NCBI RefSeq assembly: GCF_029626155.1 | Contig: NZ_JARUBL010000001.1 | Span: 1,550,001-1,614,000 of the forward strand | DNA from: Solwaraspora sp. WMMD1047 | GTDB lineage: Bacteria > Actinomycetota > Actinomycetes > Mycobacteriales > Micromonosporaceae | Length of the DNA stretch: 64,000 bases | Reading direction: 5' to 3' | Part shown: in pieces, positions 41,601 through 48,822 of the stretch | Position numbering within the stretch: the stretch's first letter is position 1 | Layout: each line of letters starts with the position of its first letter | Notes under the pieces: model-generated | Databases searched by the model: none | What the model was told of the DNA's origin: nothing | Seen by the model: the letters and a program-made list of their open reading frames with translations, nothing else | Position numbers and translations under genes: made by a program

Positions 41601-43061
41601 AAGAGTGCGGCGGCCTGGCAGGGCCACGCCCAGCGGGCGATGGCGGCGGCCGTGGAGGCGGTGCCGGTGTGGGTGATGTCGATCGACCGGGCGGTGGAGC
41701 AGTTCGCCGGCGGCGCCAGCTTCGATGTGGTGATCATCGACGAGGCGTCGCAGGCCGACATGTTCGCGCTGCCGGTGCTGACGCTCGCCAGCCGGGCCGT
41801 GGTGGTCGGCGACGACCAGCAGATCGGCCCGCAGTTGACCTTCGTCGGTTCGGTGGCCGGGCTGATCGGCGCCCACCTGGCCGACGTGCCCTCGGCGGAG
41901 CACTTCGATCCGGAGGGCAGTCTCTACGACCACGCGGTGCGGCGGTCGCCCGAGCGGATTCTGCTCACCGAGCACTTCCGCTGCGTACCGCAGATCATCG
42001 AGTTCTCCAGCCGGCAGTACTACGACGGCAAGATCGAGCCGCTGCGCACCGACCGGGTGCCGGGGATCGGTGAGCCGGTGGTGCCGGTGCACGTGCCGGC
42101 GGGGGTACGCCAGTCGCTGGCCGGCTTCGGCGACGTCAACGTCCCCGAGGCCGAGGCGCTGGTCGAGCGGCTCGCCGGGATCGTCGCCGACGAGGCGTAC
42201 GCGGGCCGTACCCTCGGCGTGGTCAGCCTGCTCAGCAGCAGTGGCCAGGCGTTGTACCTGCTCTCCCGGATCCGGCAGGAGATCGGCGAGGAGGAGATGG
42301 AGCGGCGCCGGCTGCGGGTCGGCGACGCCTACACCTTCCAGGGTGACGAGCGGGACGTGGTGCTGGTTTCGCTGGTGGCCTCCCCGCACGCGGGGCCGAT
42401 CGCGGCCTTCACCAAGCGGGACTACCACCGCCGGATCAACGTCGCAGCGTCCCGGGCCCGCGACCAGCTCTGGATCTTCCACTCGATGACCCCGGACGAC
42501 TTGCGCCCCGACGACGCCCGCGCCGCGCTGCTGACGTACGCGCAGCACGTGACCTCGGCCGAGACCACCTTCACCGACCTGGAGCAGTGCTGCGACAGCG
42601 AGTTCGAGCGGGAGGTGCTGCGCCGGATGCTGCTGCGCGGCCTGCGGCCGCTGCCGCAGTTCCGGATCGGCGGCTACCGGATCGACTTCGTGCTGCCCGC
42701 TCCGGACGGCCGCCGGTTGGCGGTCGAGTGCGACGGTGACGCCTACCACGGGCCGGACGAGTGGGCCAGCGACATGCGCCGCCAGGCCGTCCTGGAGCGG
42801 GTCGGGAACTGCGTCTTCGTCCGGGTCCGGGGCAGTGTGTTCAGCCGCGACCCGGACGCCGCCCTGGAGCCGCTGTGGCGCCGGATCGAGGAGCTGGGGA
42901 TCGCCCCCGAGCCACCCCCGCCACCGGCGGCCCCGCAGCCGCCGGCCGCTGGCTTCGCGTTCTCGGCGGAGCAGCAGGATCTGATCACCCGACTACTCGC
43001 CGAGGGCAAACCGGTGACGATCCGGCCCGACGGTTCGGTGGCGGACCAGGCCGCCGACTGA
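38628..43061 (+). CDS. Giant SF1 (Upf1-like, COG1112) helicase with C-terminal Vsr/DUF559-type nuclease
   Basis: A 1477-residue nucleic-acid ATPase. An N-terminal domain (about 1-350) contains ELVWGHGILHLAIDGKRVAYPLVV, typical of COG1112 proteins. The SF1 motor has Walker A GPPGTGKT at 368-375, then about 650 residues of mostly helical insertion, Walker B VVIIDEASQAD (D1038-E1039), GDDQQIGPQ, LTEHFRC, and motif V/VI-like YTFQGDERDVVLVSLV and NVAASRARDQLW. The C-terminal domain reads RIDFVLPAPDGRRLAVECDGDAYHG, with D1353 and E1367-x-D1369 as a PD-(D/E)xK-like site of the Vsr/DUF559/MTES_1575 group. This helicase-nuclease layout recalls the single-gene Hhe and type II Mokosh defence proteins. 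The gene stands alone. Start GTG 38628; ATGs at 38631 and 38637 are close alternatives. Confidence 0.85.
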   Translation: MMRMTGQGAPGESPAVIVERAASLTDYLLAVRAQMEKPVRTVPTEDAVWQHTLPAHRDCQSGPSPDGATWLRVGLPPAPAAIKVPPDLIGHLAAEPTAAAEPTLRTAGPEPAPADLDWRFERWRDDEWRPWAAEAGAVERTRTLHRRLFDLKHKVDMNTATHELVWGHGILHLAIDGKRVAYPLVVTPVAIDYDPDRALVAVAPQGGGRLQTDPLAGLDERYLNQLLALAGPGGQVDVDPWDDLGRRELYERALRRLGHDPVLREPDGPDPGTPHVHDTAVLFLRPKQRMVRRFLEQLRDRLLDGDPTGVGSLAAILAHEPSRLRMPDDQPDQWAPVGQRLLMPLPTNEAQESIARRLAQHRNVAVQGPPGTGKTHTIRNLICHLMANGKRVLVVAQKEDPLRVLRDGLPAEIRALCLAVLGRSTDQLVQLQLAARELSDRAATLDRTAEQTKVDRLTAQLEEAERELGLAMAGLRAVAEQEASTYAIDGVTLTPGDVGAWLRGHAQAYGDIPDPVSGPAPLTADEFTELIRLATGLAAPDRARAVHQLPPAGELPTAGAVRADRAARVAAAAELDRLAGAGVDLGAVRSIGAQQLDELLTALRQSVTWLTGREGSWTDLLGRLLAEPHWQRMWHDHVTACTRMLGQLAEAARIIGGNAVSIPDALAAEPRRLLGQLGELRNRYAAGKSVGRLVQPALARLAADCRVDGEPLRTTADVDIVVAHVDRARLRQQLAAGWDEWSRRLGIPAPEEHADPEVWVGARLSEAGRSLDWDRRQWPVLHRELRRLVPRADLALDAARLGQVAALLARCPAVFDHDRLAAADRDLAAKLRDGLAQPDASDLWRRLDDAWRDAELTGWDEARAEAGRLAALVPQVRRYLELRGRLAAIAPQWAAAIEAGTAPALAGSGPDCLARWRWRQAQTWFDAVIGSVDPAVLNRRVEQSRERIRRLTEDLVVAAAWLAVAGALDDRRRAALADWTTALRKIGKGTGKSAAAWQGHAQRAMAAAVEAVPVWVMSIDRAVEQFAGGASFDVVIIDEASQADMFALPVLTLASRAVVVGDDQQIGPQLTFVGSVAGLIGAHLADVPSAEHFDPEGSLYDHAVRRSPERILLTEHFRCVPQIIEFSSRQYYDGKIEPLRTDRVPGIGEPVVPVHVPAGVRQSLAGFGDVNVPEAEALVERLAGIVADEAYAGRTLGVVSLLSSSGQALYLLSRIRQEIGEEEMERRRLRVGDAYTFQGDERDVVLVSLVASPHAGPIAAFTKRDYHRRINVAASRARDQLWIFHSMTPDDLRPDDARAALLTYAQHVTSAETTFTDLEQCCDSEFEREVLRRMLLRGLRPLPQFRIGGYRIDFVLPAPDGRRLAVECDGDAYHGPDEWASDMRRQAVLERVGNCVFVRVRGSVFSRDPDAALEPLWRRIEELGIAPEPPPPPAAPQPPAAGFAFSAEQQDLITRLLAEGKPVTIRPDGSVADQAAD

Positions 43062-43068
43062 TCGACGG

Positions 43069-43083
43069 ACACCGACACGGTGT
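43069..43083 (+). terminator. Short hairpin after the helicase gene
   Basis: ACACCG (43069-43074) and CGGTGT (43078-43083) form a six-base stem with a three-base loop, eight bases after the stop codon. No T-tract follows. It lies in the 145-base convergent gap and may end transcription; weak evidence. Confidence 0.35.
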
Positions 43084-43206
43084 GCGTCCGACCCGGTCCC
43101 CGGGTGCCTAGCGTCACTGCGTCAGGTGGGGCGCTGCCGATCCCGCCTGGCCGCAGGGCCCCGGCCGGACGCGACATCTGCCTCCGTCCGGCCGGGTGCC
43201 GGTAGG

Positions 43207-43878
43207 TCAGTCGATCCGGCGCCAGTACTGCCGTTTCTGTTCGTCCCGGACCACGATGTCCAGCCGGGCCAGTTCGGCGCGCAGCTCGTCGGCGTCGTCG
43301 CGGTGGTCGGCCTCCAGCGCCCGTTGCCGGGCCCGCAGCAACGCGTCCGCGCCGGCCGGCAGCTCCGGCAGGTCCGGCACCCAGCGCCGGTACGCCGCCC
43401 GGTACGGGTCGCCGTCCGGCCGCCACGGATAGCCGTACCGCCGCAACGGCTCGGCCAACCCGTCGACGATCAGCCCGGCGGGCTCCCGGGCGAGTTCCCG
43501 GCCGGCCGGGTCGAGCAGCACCAGCCGCTCGCCGTCCAGGAACACCGCGCCGACGCGTGACCGGTCGAACTCCCGGACCGTGTCGCCCCGGGTGAGCCGA
43601 ACCCCGTCGGCCGCGACGGTGACCCGGAGCCCGCCGTCAGCCACCGCCCAACCGCCGAACAGACCGAGTACGCCGCCGAGGGCGGTGGCCCCGATGGCCG
43701 ACTGCGGGTCGGGCAGCGAGTCGATCAGCCGGAGCGGTCCGCGCATCGGAATCCACGGCAGGGTGAGCAGCCAGCCGGCGCCGACGACGAGCAGCCACCC
43801 GAGGGCCGCGCCGACCAGCGGCAGTCCGATCCAGGCCAGGGTGCGCAGCCACCCCGGTGGCCGGATCATCGTGCTCAC
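43207..43878 (-). CDS. YqeB-like membrane protein
   Basis: A 223-residue protein with two N-terminal membrane segments (WIGLPLVGAALGWLLVVGAGWLLTL and IGATALGGVLGLFGGWAV) and a cytoplasmic part with a PH-like strand pattern (LRVTVAADGVRLTRGDTVREFDRSRVGAVFLDGERLVLLD), then a charged C-terminal helix ALLRARQRALEADHRDDADELRAELARLDIVVRDEQKR. It resembles actinobacterial YqeB-family proteins; function unknown. GTG 43878 overlaps the stop of the ABC permease gene (GTGA), so it is the third gene of the ABC operon; ATG 43869 is an alternative start. Confidence 0.72.
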   Translation of the reverse strand: MSTMIRPPGWLRTLAWIGLPLVGAALGWLLVVGAGWLLTLPWIPMRGPLRLIDSLPDPQSAIGATALGGVLGLFGGWAVADGGLRVTVAADGVRLTRGDTVREFDRSRVGAVFLDGERLVLLDPAGRELAREPAGLIVDGLAEPLRRYGYPWRPDGDPYRAAYRRWVPDLPELPAGADALLRARQRALEADHRDDADELRAELARLDIVVRDEQKRQYWRRID

Positions 43879-44627
43879 GCGACTTCGCGGCGCAGCAGCC
43901 GGATCAGCCCGACGGCCATCGGCAGGGCGATCCAGACCAGCACCGAGACCCCGAGCCGCCCCCACTGGCCGGCGGTCACGTCGGGGGTGGTCAGTGGCTC
44001 CATGGTGCGGGAGATGTCCAGCCAGCCGGCGGCGGTCCGCAGCGCGGCGACGAGTTCGCCCAGGATCGACCAGGCGGTCGGCAGGACCAGGTAGACCACG
44101 ATCGCCAGCGGGCTGTTCAGCAGCAGCATCCCGAACCCGATCCCGAACAGCACGTTGAGCACCTGGAACAGGGTGGCGTAGCCGATCAGCACCAGCGGGG
44201 TCCGCCAGGTCCCGGCCCCGCCGGTGGCCGTGGCGATGAGCGTGCCGATCGCCGCCACCACCAGGCTGGCCAGCACGGACGCCGCCGCGGCGAGCACCCC
44301 GGCGGCCAGTTTGGCCGCCACCACCCGGTGCCGCTGCGGCACCAGCGCGAAGGTGGTCAGCGCGGTGCGCTGCGAGAACTCGCTGGTGACCGAGAGGATG
44401 CCGAGCACCGGCAGCAGGATGGCGACCGGGATCAGCGACGGCAGGAAGAAGTTCTCGAACGTCTGCGCCTCGGCGTCGAAGACGAACAGTTGGACGGTGA
44501 CGACGGCCGCCGCGACCAGGCCGATCACGATCAACAGCCAGTATCCGGCCCGGGTGTCGCCCAGTTTGCGCAGCTCGACGGCGGTCAGCCGGGCCAGTGA
44601 CGGGGTCTGTGCGGTCTGCGTGGTCAC
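43875..44627 (-). CDS. ABC-2 type transporter permease
   Basis: A 250-residue permease with six predicted membrane helices. The N-terminal LTAVELRKLGDTRAGYWLL is the usual entry of ABC-2 export permeases, followed by LIVIGLVAAAVVTVQLF, SLIPVAILLPVLGILSVTSEFSQRTALTTFALVP, two helices of Ala/Val-rich sequence, a helix ending in LNSPLAIVVYLVLPTAW and a last one before GLIRLLRREVA. It should pair with the ATPase encoded upstream; substrate unknown. ATGA-type overlaps link it to both neighbours. Confidence 0.88.
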   Translation of the reverse strand: MTTQTAQTPSLARLTAVELRKLGDTRAGYWLLIVIGLVAAAVVTVQLFVFDAEAQTFENFFLPSLIPVAILLPVLGILSVTSEFSQRTALTTFALVPQRHRVVAAKLAAGVLAAAASVLASLVVAAIGTLIATATGGAGTWRTPLVLIGYATLFQVLNVLFGIGFGMLLLNSPLAIVVYLVLPTAWSILGELVAALRTAAGWLDISRTMEPLTTPDVTAGQWGRLGVSVLVWIALPMAVGLIRLLRREVA

Positions 44628-45517
44628 CGGTCTGCTCCCTTGGCGGTCAGGTTGAGGAAGATCTGCTCCAGCCCGCCGTTCTCGGCGGGCCGCAGCTCGT
44701 GCAGGACGGCGCCGGCGCCCGCAGCGACCTCGCCGACCTGCTCGGCCGGCGCGGTCACCAGCAGGCTGCCGTCCGGGTTCGCGGTGGCGGGCAGCCCGGC
44801 CCGCTGCAGCGCGTCTGCCAGCGTCCGCTGGTCGCGGGCCCGGACCCGGGTGCCGATCTCCCCGGTCGCCAGCAGCTCCTCCTTGCCGCCCTGGGCGACG
44901 ATCCGGCCACCCCCGATAACCACCAGCCGGTCCGCCACCGCCTCGACCTCGCGCAGCAGGTGGGAGGAGAGCAGCACGGTGCCGCCCCGGTCGGCGAAGT
45001 CGCGCAGCACGCCGCGCATCCAGAAGATCCCCTCCGGGTCGAGGCCGTTGGCCGGCTCGTCCAGGATCAGCACCCGGGGGTCACCCAGCAGCGCCTGCGC
45101 CAGGCCGAGCCGCTGACGCATCCCGAGCGAGTACGCGCGGACGCGCCGCCGGGCGGCAGTCCGGTCGAGGCCGACCAGGGCGAGTTTCTCGGCGACCCGG
45201 CGCCGGTCCACCCCCATGGTCTGGGCGGACACGGCCAGCGCCTCGCGGCCGGTCCGCCCGCCGTGCTGGGCCGAGGCGTCCAGCAGCACGCCGACGTGCC
45301 GGCCGGGATTCGGCAGCCGGCGGTAGTCGACGCCGTCGATGGTGGCGCTGCCACCGGTGGGTGGGGTGAGGCCGCAGATCATCCGCATGGTGGTGGATTT
45401 GCCGGCGCCGTTCGGGCCGAGGAAGCCGGTGACGGTGCCCGGGGGACAGTCGAAGGAGACGTCGTCGACGGCGGTGTGCGCCCCGTACCGCTTGCTGAGG
45501 CGGTCAACTCTGATCAT
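44624..45517 (-). CDS. ABC transporter ATP-binding protein
   Basis: A 297-residue ABC-2 type ATPase. Walker A GPNGAGKSTTMRMI, Q-loop region LDASAQHGGRTGREAL, signature YSLGMRQRLGLAQALLG, Walker B VLILDEPANGLDPEGI and H-loop TVLLSSHLLREVE are all intact, so it should hydrolyse ATP. About 80 C-terminal residues form the regulatory extension common in DrrA/CcmA-like exporters. First gene of the operon with permease and YqeB-like protein. It diverges from a two-component system, which is a common arrangement for drug or antimicrobial-peptide efflux. Confidence 0.92.
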   Translation of the reverse strand: MIRVDRLSKRYGAHTAVDDVSFDCPPGTVTGFLGPNGAGKSTTMRMICGLTPPTGGSATIDGVDYRRLPNPGRHVGVLLDASAQHGGRTGREALAVSAQTMGVDRRRVAEKLALVGLDRTAARRRVRAYSLGMRQRLGLAQALLGDPRVLILDEPANGLDPEGIFWMRGVLRDFADRGGTVLLSSHLLREVEAVADRLVVIGGGRIVAQGGKEELLATGEIGTRVRARDQRTLADALQRAGLPATANPDGSLLVTAPAEQVGEVAAGAGAVLHELRPAENGGLEQIFLNLTAKGADR

Positions 45518-45646
45518 GTCGTCAAGCCTGGCGGGACCGGGGGTGGCGGCGCTTCGGCCGGCGGTCGATGACCGGCGGGCGCGGTACTACCTTCGTCTAC
45601 CGGATCATCTCGACTTTGGTCGCTGTCGACGGCCGGTGACCGTACG

Positions 45647-45652
45647 TAGCAT
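45647..45652 (+). promoter_or_regulatory. Putative -10 element for leaderless histidine-kinase transcript
   Basis: TAGCAT fits the TAnnnT consensus and lies exactly six bases before the ATG at 45659. No ribosome-binding site is visible in between. Confidence 0.4.
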
Positions 45653-45658
45653 GGCGGC

Positions 45659-46942
45659 ATGAGCGGCAGATCGGCCTCCGAGTACGCCTGGCTGCTGCCG
45701 TCGGCGCTGGTCGCCGAGGTCCGCGCCGAGGCGGGCGGGGCTCGGCCGAGGCCGCGGCGGACCACCCGGGACTGGCTGGTCGACAGCATCTTCTTCCTGG
45801 TGGCGCTCGGCTACGCGATCTTCACGGCCTGGGACATCCGGCGGCCCGACTCGCAGTTCGTCACCGGCGGCATGACCCCTGCCTGGCTCATCCCGGTCGA
45901 CACCGTGCTCGGTCTCGCCGGGAGCCTGGCGATCTGGTGGCGGCGCCGCTGGCCGGTGGGACTGGCGCTGGTGGCCCTGATCATCTCGATGTTCTCGGTG
46001 ACCACCGGCGCGGTCCAGGTCATCGCCTACTTCACGCTCGCGGTGCATCGCCGCTTCGCGATCGTCGGTCCGTTCGGCGCGGCTTTCGTCGTCGCCGGGG
46101 TGATCTACTTCGAGATCCACCCGGACGAGGAACTGGGCCGGCTGGGCTCGCTCATCTTCACTGTCGTGTTCCTCGGGGCGGTGCTGGCCTGGGGGATGTT
46201 CGTCCGGGCCCGCCGGCAGCTCGTGCTCTCGTTGCGGGACCGGGCCGACCGGGCCGAGGCGGAGCAGCAGCTGCGGATCACCCAGGCGCGGCAGGTGGAA
46301 CGGACCCGGATCGCCCGGGAGATGCACGACGTGCTGGCACACCGGATCTCGCTGCTGAGCCTGCACGCCGGGGCGCTGGAGTTCCGCCCGGACGCCTCCC
46401 CGGACGAGATCACCCGGGCGGCCGGGGTGATCCGGGCCAGCGCCCACCAGGCCCTCGACGACCTGCGGGAGGTGATCGGCGTACTCCGGGAGGAACCGGA
46501 CGGGGCACCGGAGCGGCCGCAGCCCACGCTCGCCGATCTGCCGGCGCTGGTGGCCGAGTCCCGTGAGGCGGGGGTCCGGGTGAGCCTGCGCACGGAGGTG
46601 GCCGATCCGGCGGCGGTGCCGGCGGCGGTCGGGCGGGGGACCTACCGGATCGTCCAGGAGGGGCTGACGAACGCCCGCAAGCACGCACCCGGCGCCCGGG
46701 TGGCGGTCTCGGTGACGGGCGGACCCGGGGACGGGCTGAACGTGGCGGTGTCCAACCGCGGCCCGATCAGTCCCGGCCCGGACTCTGGCCCCGGCTCCGG
46801 TCCGGTGCCGCCGATCCCGGGCGCGGGGACCGGGCTGATCGGGCTGGCGGAGCGGACCAGCCTGGCCGGTGGCCGGCTGCGGCACGGCCGGACGGCGGAC
46901 GGCGACTTCCAGCTGACCGCCTGGTTACCCTGGCCGTCATGA
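45659..46942 (+). CDS. NarL-type sensor histidine kinase
   Basis: A 427-residue sensor kinase. About 40 cytoplasmic residues precede four to five membrane helices (IFFLVALGYAIFTAWDI, VDTVLGLAGSLAIWW, ALVALIISMFSVTTGAVQVIAYFTLAV, FGAAFVVAGVIYF and LIFTVVFLGAVLAWGMFV). The HisKA_3 dimerisation domain has the phosphorylated histidine in RIAREMHDVLAHRISLLSLHAGAL. The ATPase domain has YRIVQEGLTNARKHAPGA and GTGLIGLAERTSLAGG, with a Gly/Pro-rich lid. No extracellular sensing domain is visible, so it probably senses membrane stress or a lipophilic ligand (inference). Its partner starts within its stop codon. Confidence 0.92.
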   Translation: MSGRSASEYAWLLPSALVAEVRAEAGGARPRPRRTTRDWLVDSIFFLVALGYAIFTAWDIRRPDSQFVTGGMTPAWLIPVDTVLGLAGSLAIWWRRRWPVGLALVALIISMFSVTTGAVQVIAYFTLAVHRRFAIVGPFGAAFVVAGVIYFEIHPDEELGRLGSLIFTVVFLGAVLAWGMFVRARRQLVLSLRDRADRAEAEQQLRITQARQVERTRIAREMHDVLAHRISLLSLHAGALEFRPDASPDEITRAAGVIRASAHQALDDLREVIGVLREEPDGAPERPQPTLADLPALVAESREAGVRVSLRTEVADPAAVPAAVGRGTYRIVQEGLTNARKHAPGARVAVSVTGGPGDGLNVAVSNRGPISPGPDSGPGSGPVPPIPGAGTGLIGLAERTSLAGGRLRHGRTADGDFQLTAWLPWPS

Positions 46943-47607
46943 CCGTTCGGGTGCTGCTGGTCGACGACGACGCGCTGGTCCGGGCCGGGCTGACGATGAT
47001 CCTGGGCGGCGCGTCCGACCTGCGGGTGGTCGGCGAGGTGGGCGACGGCACCGAGGTGGCCGGGGCGGTGGCGGAGCACCGGCCGGACGTCGTGTTGATG
47101 GACATCCGGATGCCGAGGATGGACGGCCTGGCCGCGACCGAGGCGCTGCGGCGTGGGCCGGAGCCGCCCGAGGTGCTGGTGCTGACCACGTTCAACGCCG
47201 ATGAGTACGTGCTGCGCGCGCTGCGGGCCGGCGCCAGCGGCTTCCTGCTCAAGGACACGCCGCCCGGGGAGATCGTCCGGGCGGTGCGGCAGGTCGCCGC
47301 CGGGGAAGCCACCCTGTCGCCGGTGGTGACCCGGCAGTTGATCGACCATGTCTCGGCGGCCGGCGGTGGCCAGCCCGGTCCGGACCCCCGCCGGGAGCGG
47401 GCACGCCGGTTGATCGACGGGCTGAGCCCGCGGGAGCGGGAGGTGGCGGTGGCGCTCGGCCGGGGCTGCACGAACGCGGAGATCTCCGCCGAACTGTTCA
47501 TGAGCGTCGCGACGGTGAAGGCGTACGTGTCGCGGCTGCTGGCCAGGCTGGAGCTGAACAACCGGGTGCAGGTGGCCCTGCTGGTGCACGACGCCGAGCT
47601 GGTCTGA
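46939..47607 (+). CDS. NarL/LuxR-family response regulator
   Basis: A 222-residue response regulator. The receiver domain has the acidic pair VDDDALV, the phosphorylated aspartate in VLMDIRMPRMDGL, the conserved Thr/Lys (VLVLTTF, LLKDTPPG), followed by a linker and a LuxR-type helix-turn-helix (LSPREREVAVALGRGCTNAEISAELFMSVATVKAYVSRLLARL region). It should bind DNA after phosphorylation by the upstream kinase. The divergent ABC operon is its likely target, by position. ATG 46939 overlaps the kinase stop. Confidence 0.93.
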   Translation: MTVRVLLVDDDALVRAGLTMILGGASDLRVVGEVGDGTEVAGAVAEHRPDVVLMDIRMPRMDGLAATEALRRGPEPPEVLVLTTFNADEYVLRALRAGASGFLLKDTPPGEIVRAVRQVAAGEATLSPVVTRQLIDHVSAAGGGQPGPDPRRERARRLIDGLSPREREVAVALGRGCTNAEISAELFMSVATVKAYVSRLLARLELNNRVQVALLVHDAELV

Positions 47608-47610
47608 GCC

Positions 47611-47636
47611 GGCCGCTGGGGCGGGCCGCTGGGGCG
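47611..47636 (+). repeat. Two 13-bp direct repeats between genes
   Basis: GGCCGCTGGGGCG occurs twice back to back (47611-47623 and 47624-47636), filling the gap between the response regulator stop and the next gene. The role is unknown; it may be simple slippage. Confidence 0.6.
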
Positions 47637-47641
47637 AGCCG

Positions 47642-48334
47642 GTGTCGGTGCGGGCCGGTAAGGTGCTGGTCGGGTCCACCGAGCGGTTGGGGGAGACGTT
47701 GGCGCGGCCTGGCGTTTTCTGTATCGAAGGGCAGTGGCACCGCGACCTCAACGAACGGGGTTCGGTGCTGCCGACGCTGGAGCTGCTGGAGCGGCTCGGC
47801 AAGATCCGGTTCATCCACAAGGACGCCGCCACCCGCGACGAGCTGGTCTACTTCATCGACCGGTGGCTGCTGCGCCAGTACGCCGACTACCGGGTCGGCT
47901 TCTTCGCCATGCACGGCGAGCCGACCAAGCTCTGCCTGACCGACCGGCATTCGGTCGACCTGAGTGACATCGCGGAGCAGATGGCCGGCCGGTGTGCGGG
48001 CAAGCGCCTCTACTTCGGCAGCTGTTCGGTGCTGCGGGCCTCCGACGCCCGGCTGCAGGAGTTCCTGGCCGAGACCGGCGCCGCGCTGATCTGCGGGTTC
48101 ACCCGGGACGTGGACTGGGTGGAGTCGGCCGCCTTCGAGACGGTGCTGCTCGACGTGCTGGTCAACGGTCGCCGGTTGAACGCCGCCGAGATGCGGATGG
48201 GTTCGGTGCACTGGGCGCCGCTCGCGTCGTACCTGGGCTTTCGGATCGTGTACGCCAGCGGGCGGACCTGGCGGCCGGCCCTGCGCCCGACGCAGCGGGT
48301 GCCGAAGCAGTCGGTGGCCGCCACCGTCGACTGA
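47642..48334 (+). CDS. DUF6642-like protein with possible caspase-like His/Cys dyad
   Basis: A 230-residue cytoplasmic protein, not firmly recognised; it may belong to the DUF6642 family. Hydrophobic strand-like runs alternate with helices. One run ends with His-Gly (VGFFAMHGE, H91-G92) and another with Ser-Cys (RLYFGSCSV, S127-C128), 37 residues apart. That order and context are the hallmark of clan CD peptidases (caspase, CHAT, gingipain). ALICGFTRDVDWVESAAFE could follow as a substrate-facing strand. No signal peptide or added domain is visible. GTG 47642 is the best start available, without a strong ribosome site. It sits between a two-component system and a deazaflavin-dependent reductase. 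Protease function is inference. Confidence 0.62.
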   Translation: MSVRAGKVLVGSTERLGETLARPGVFCIEGQWHRDLNERGSVLPTLELLERLGKIRFIHKDAATRDELVYFIDRWLLRQYADYRVGFFAMHGEPTKLCLTDRHSVDLSDIAEQMAGRCAGKRLYFGSCSVLRASDARLQEFLAETGAALICGFTRDVDWVESAAFETVLLDVLVNGRRLNAAEMRMGSVHWAPLASYLGFRIVYASGRTWRPALRPTQRVPKQSVAATVD

Positions 48335-48357
48335 CCGCGCGACCCTGCCGGCCGGGG

Positions 48358-48363
48358 TAGATT
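48358..48363 (+). promoter_or_regulatory. Putative -10 element for leaderless reductase transcript
   Basis: TAGATT, matching TAnnnT, lies exactly six bases before the ATG at 48370, with no Shine-Dalgarno between them. Confidence 0.4.
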
Positions 48364-48369
48364 TTGGCG

Positions 48370-48822
48370 ATGACCACTCATGACGAGGCGACCACGAACG
48401 AGGACATTCTGGACAGCCCGACCGGCTGGGTCTCCGACCACATCCGCCAGTACGTGGCCACCGACGGCGAGCAGGGTCACCACTGGCGGGGCGTGCCCAC
48501 GCTGCTGCTGACCACCCGCGGTCGCCGGTCCGGCAAGCTGCGGCGGACCGCTTTGATCTATGGGCGCCACGGCGACGACTATCTGCTGGTGGCCTCCCAG
48601 GGCGGCGCCCCGCAGCACCCGGCGTGGTACCTCAACCTGGTCGCCGACCCGGTGGTGCACCTGCAGGTCGGCGCCGAGAAGTTTACCGCGCGGGCGCGGA
48701 CCGCGGGGCCGGACGAGAAACCGGAGCTGTGGCGCACCATGGCGGCACTCTGGCCGGACTACGACGACTACCAGACGAAGACCGACCGGGAGATCCCGGT
48801 GGTCATCCTGTCCCGGAGCTGA
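48370..48822 (+). CDS. Deazaflavin (F420)-dependent nitroreductase family protein
   Basis: A 150-residue split-barrel protein of the deazaflavin-dependent nitroreductase (Ddn) family. VPTLLLTTRGRRSGKLRRTALIYGRHGDDYLLVASQGGAPQHPAWYLNLVADPVVHLQVG holds the characteristic TTxGRxSGxxRxxPL-like cofactor loop and the GGAPxHPxWYxNL motif (shown here only to locate residues 45-105). The C-terminus contains LWPDYDDYQTKTDREIPVVIL. Members reduce quinones or nitro compounds with F420H2; the substrate is unknown. Its last 20 bases overlap the convergent membrane-hydrolase gene. Confidence 0.88.
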   Translation: MTTHDEATTNEDILDSPTGWVSDHIRQYVATDGEQGHHWRGVPTLLLTTRGRRSGKLRRTALIYGRHGDDYLLVASQGGAPQHPAWYLNLVADPVVHLQVGAEKFTARARTAGPDEKPELWRTMAALWPDYDDYQTKTDREIPVVILSRS

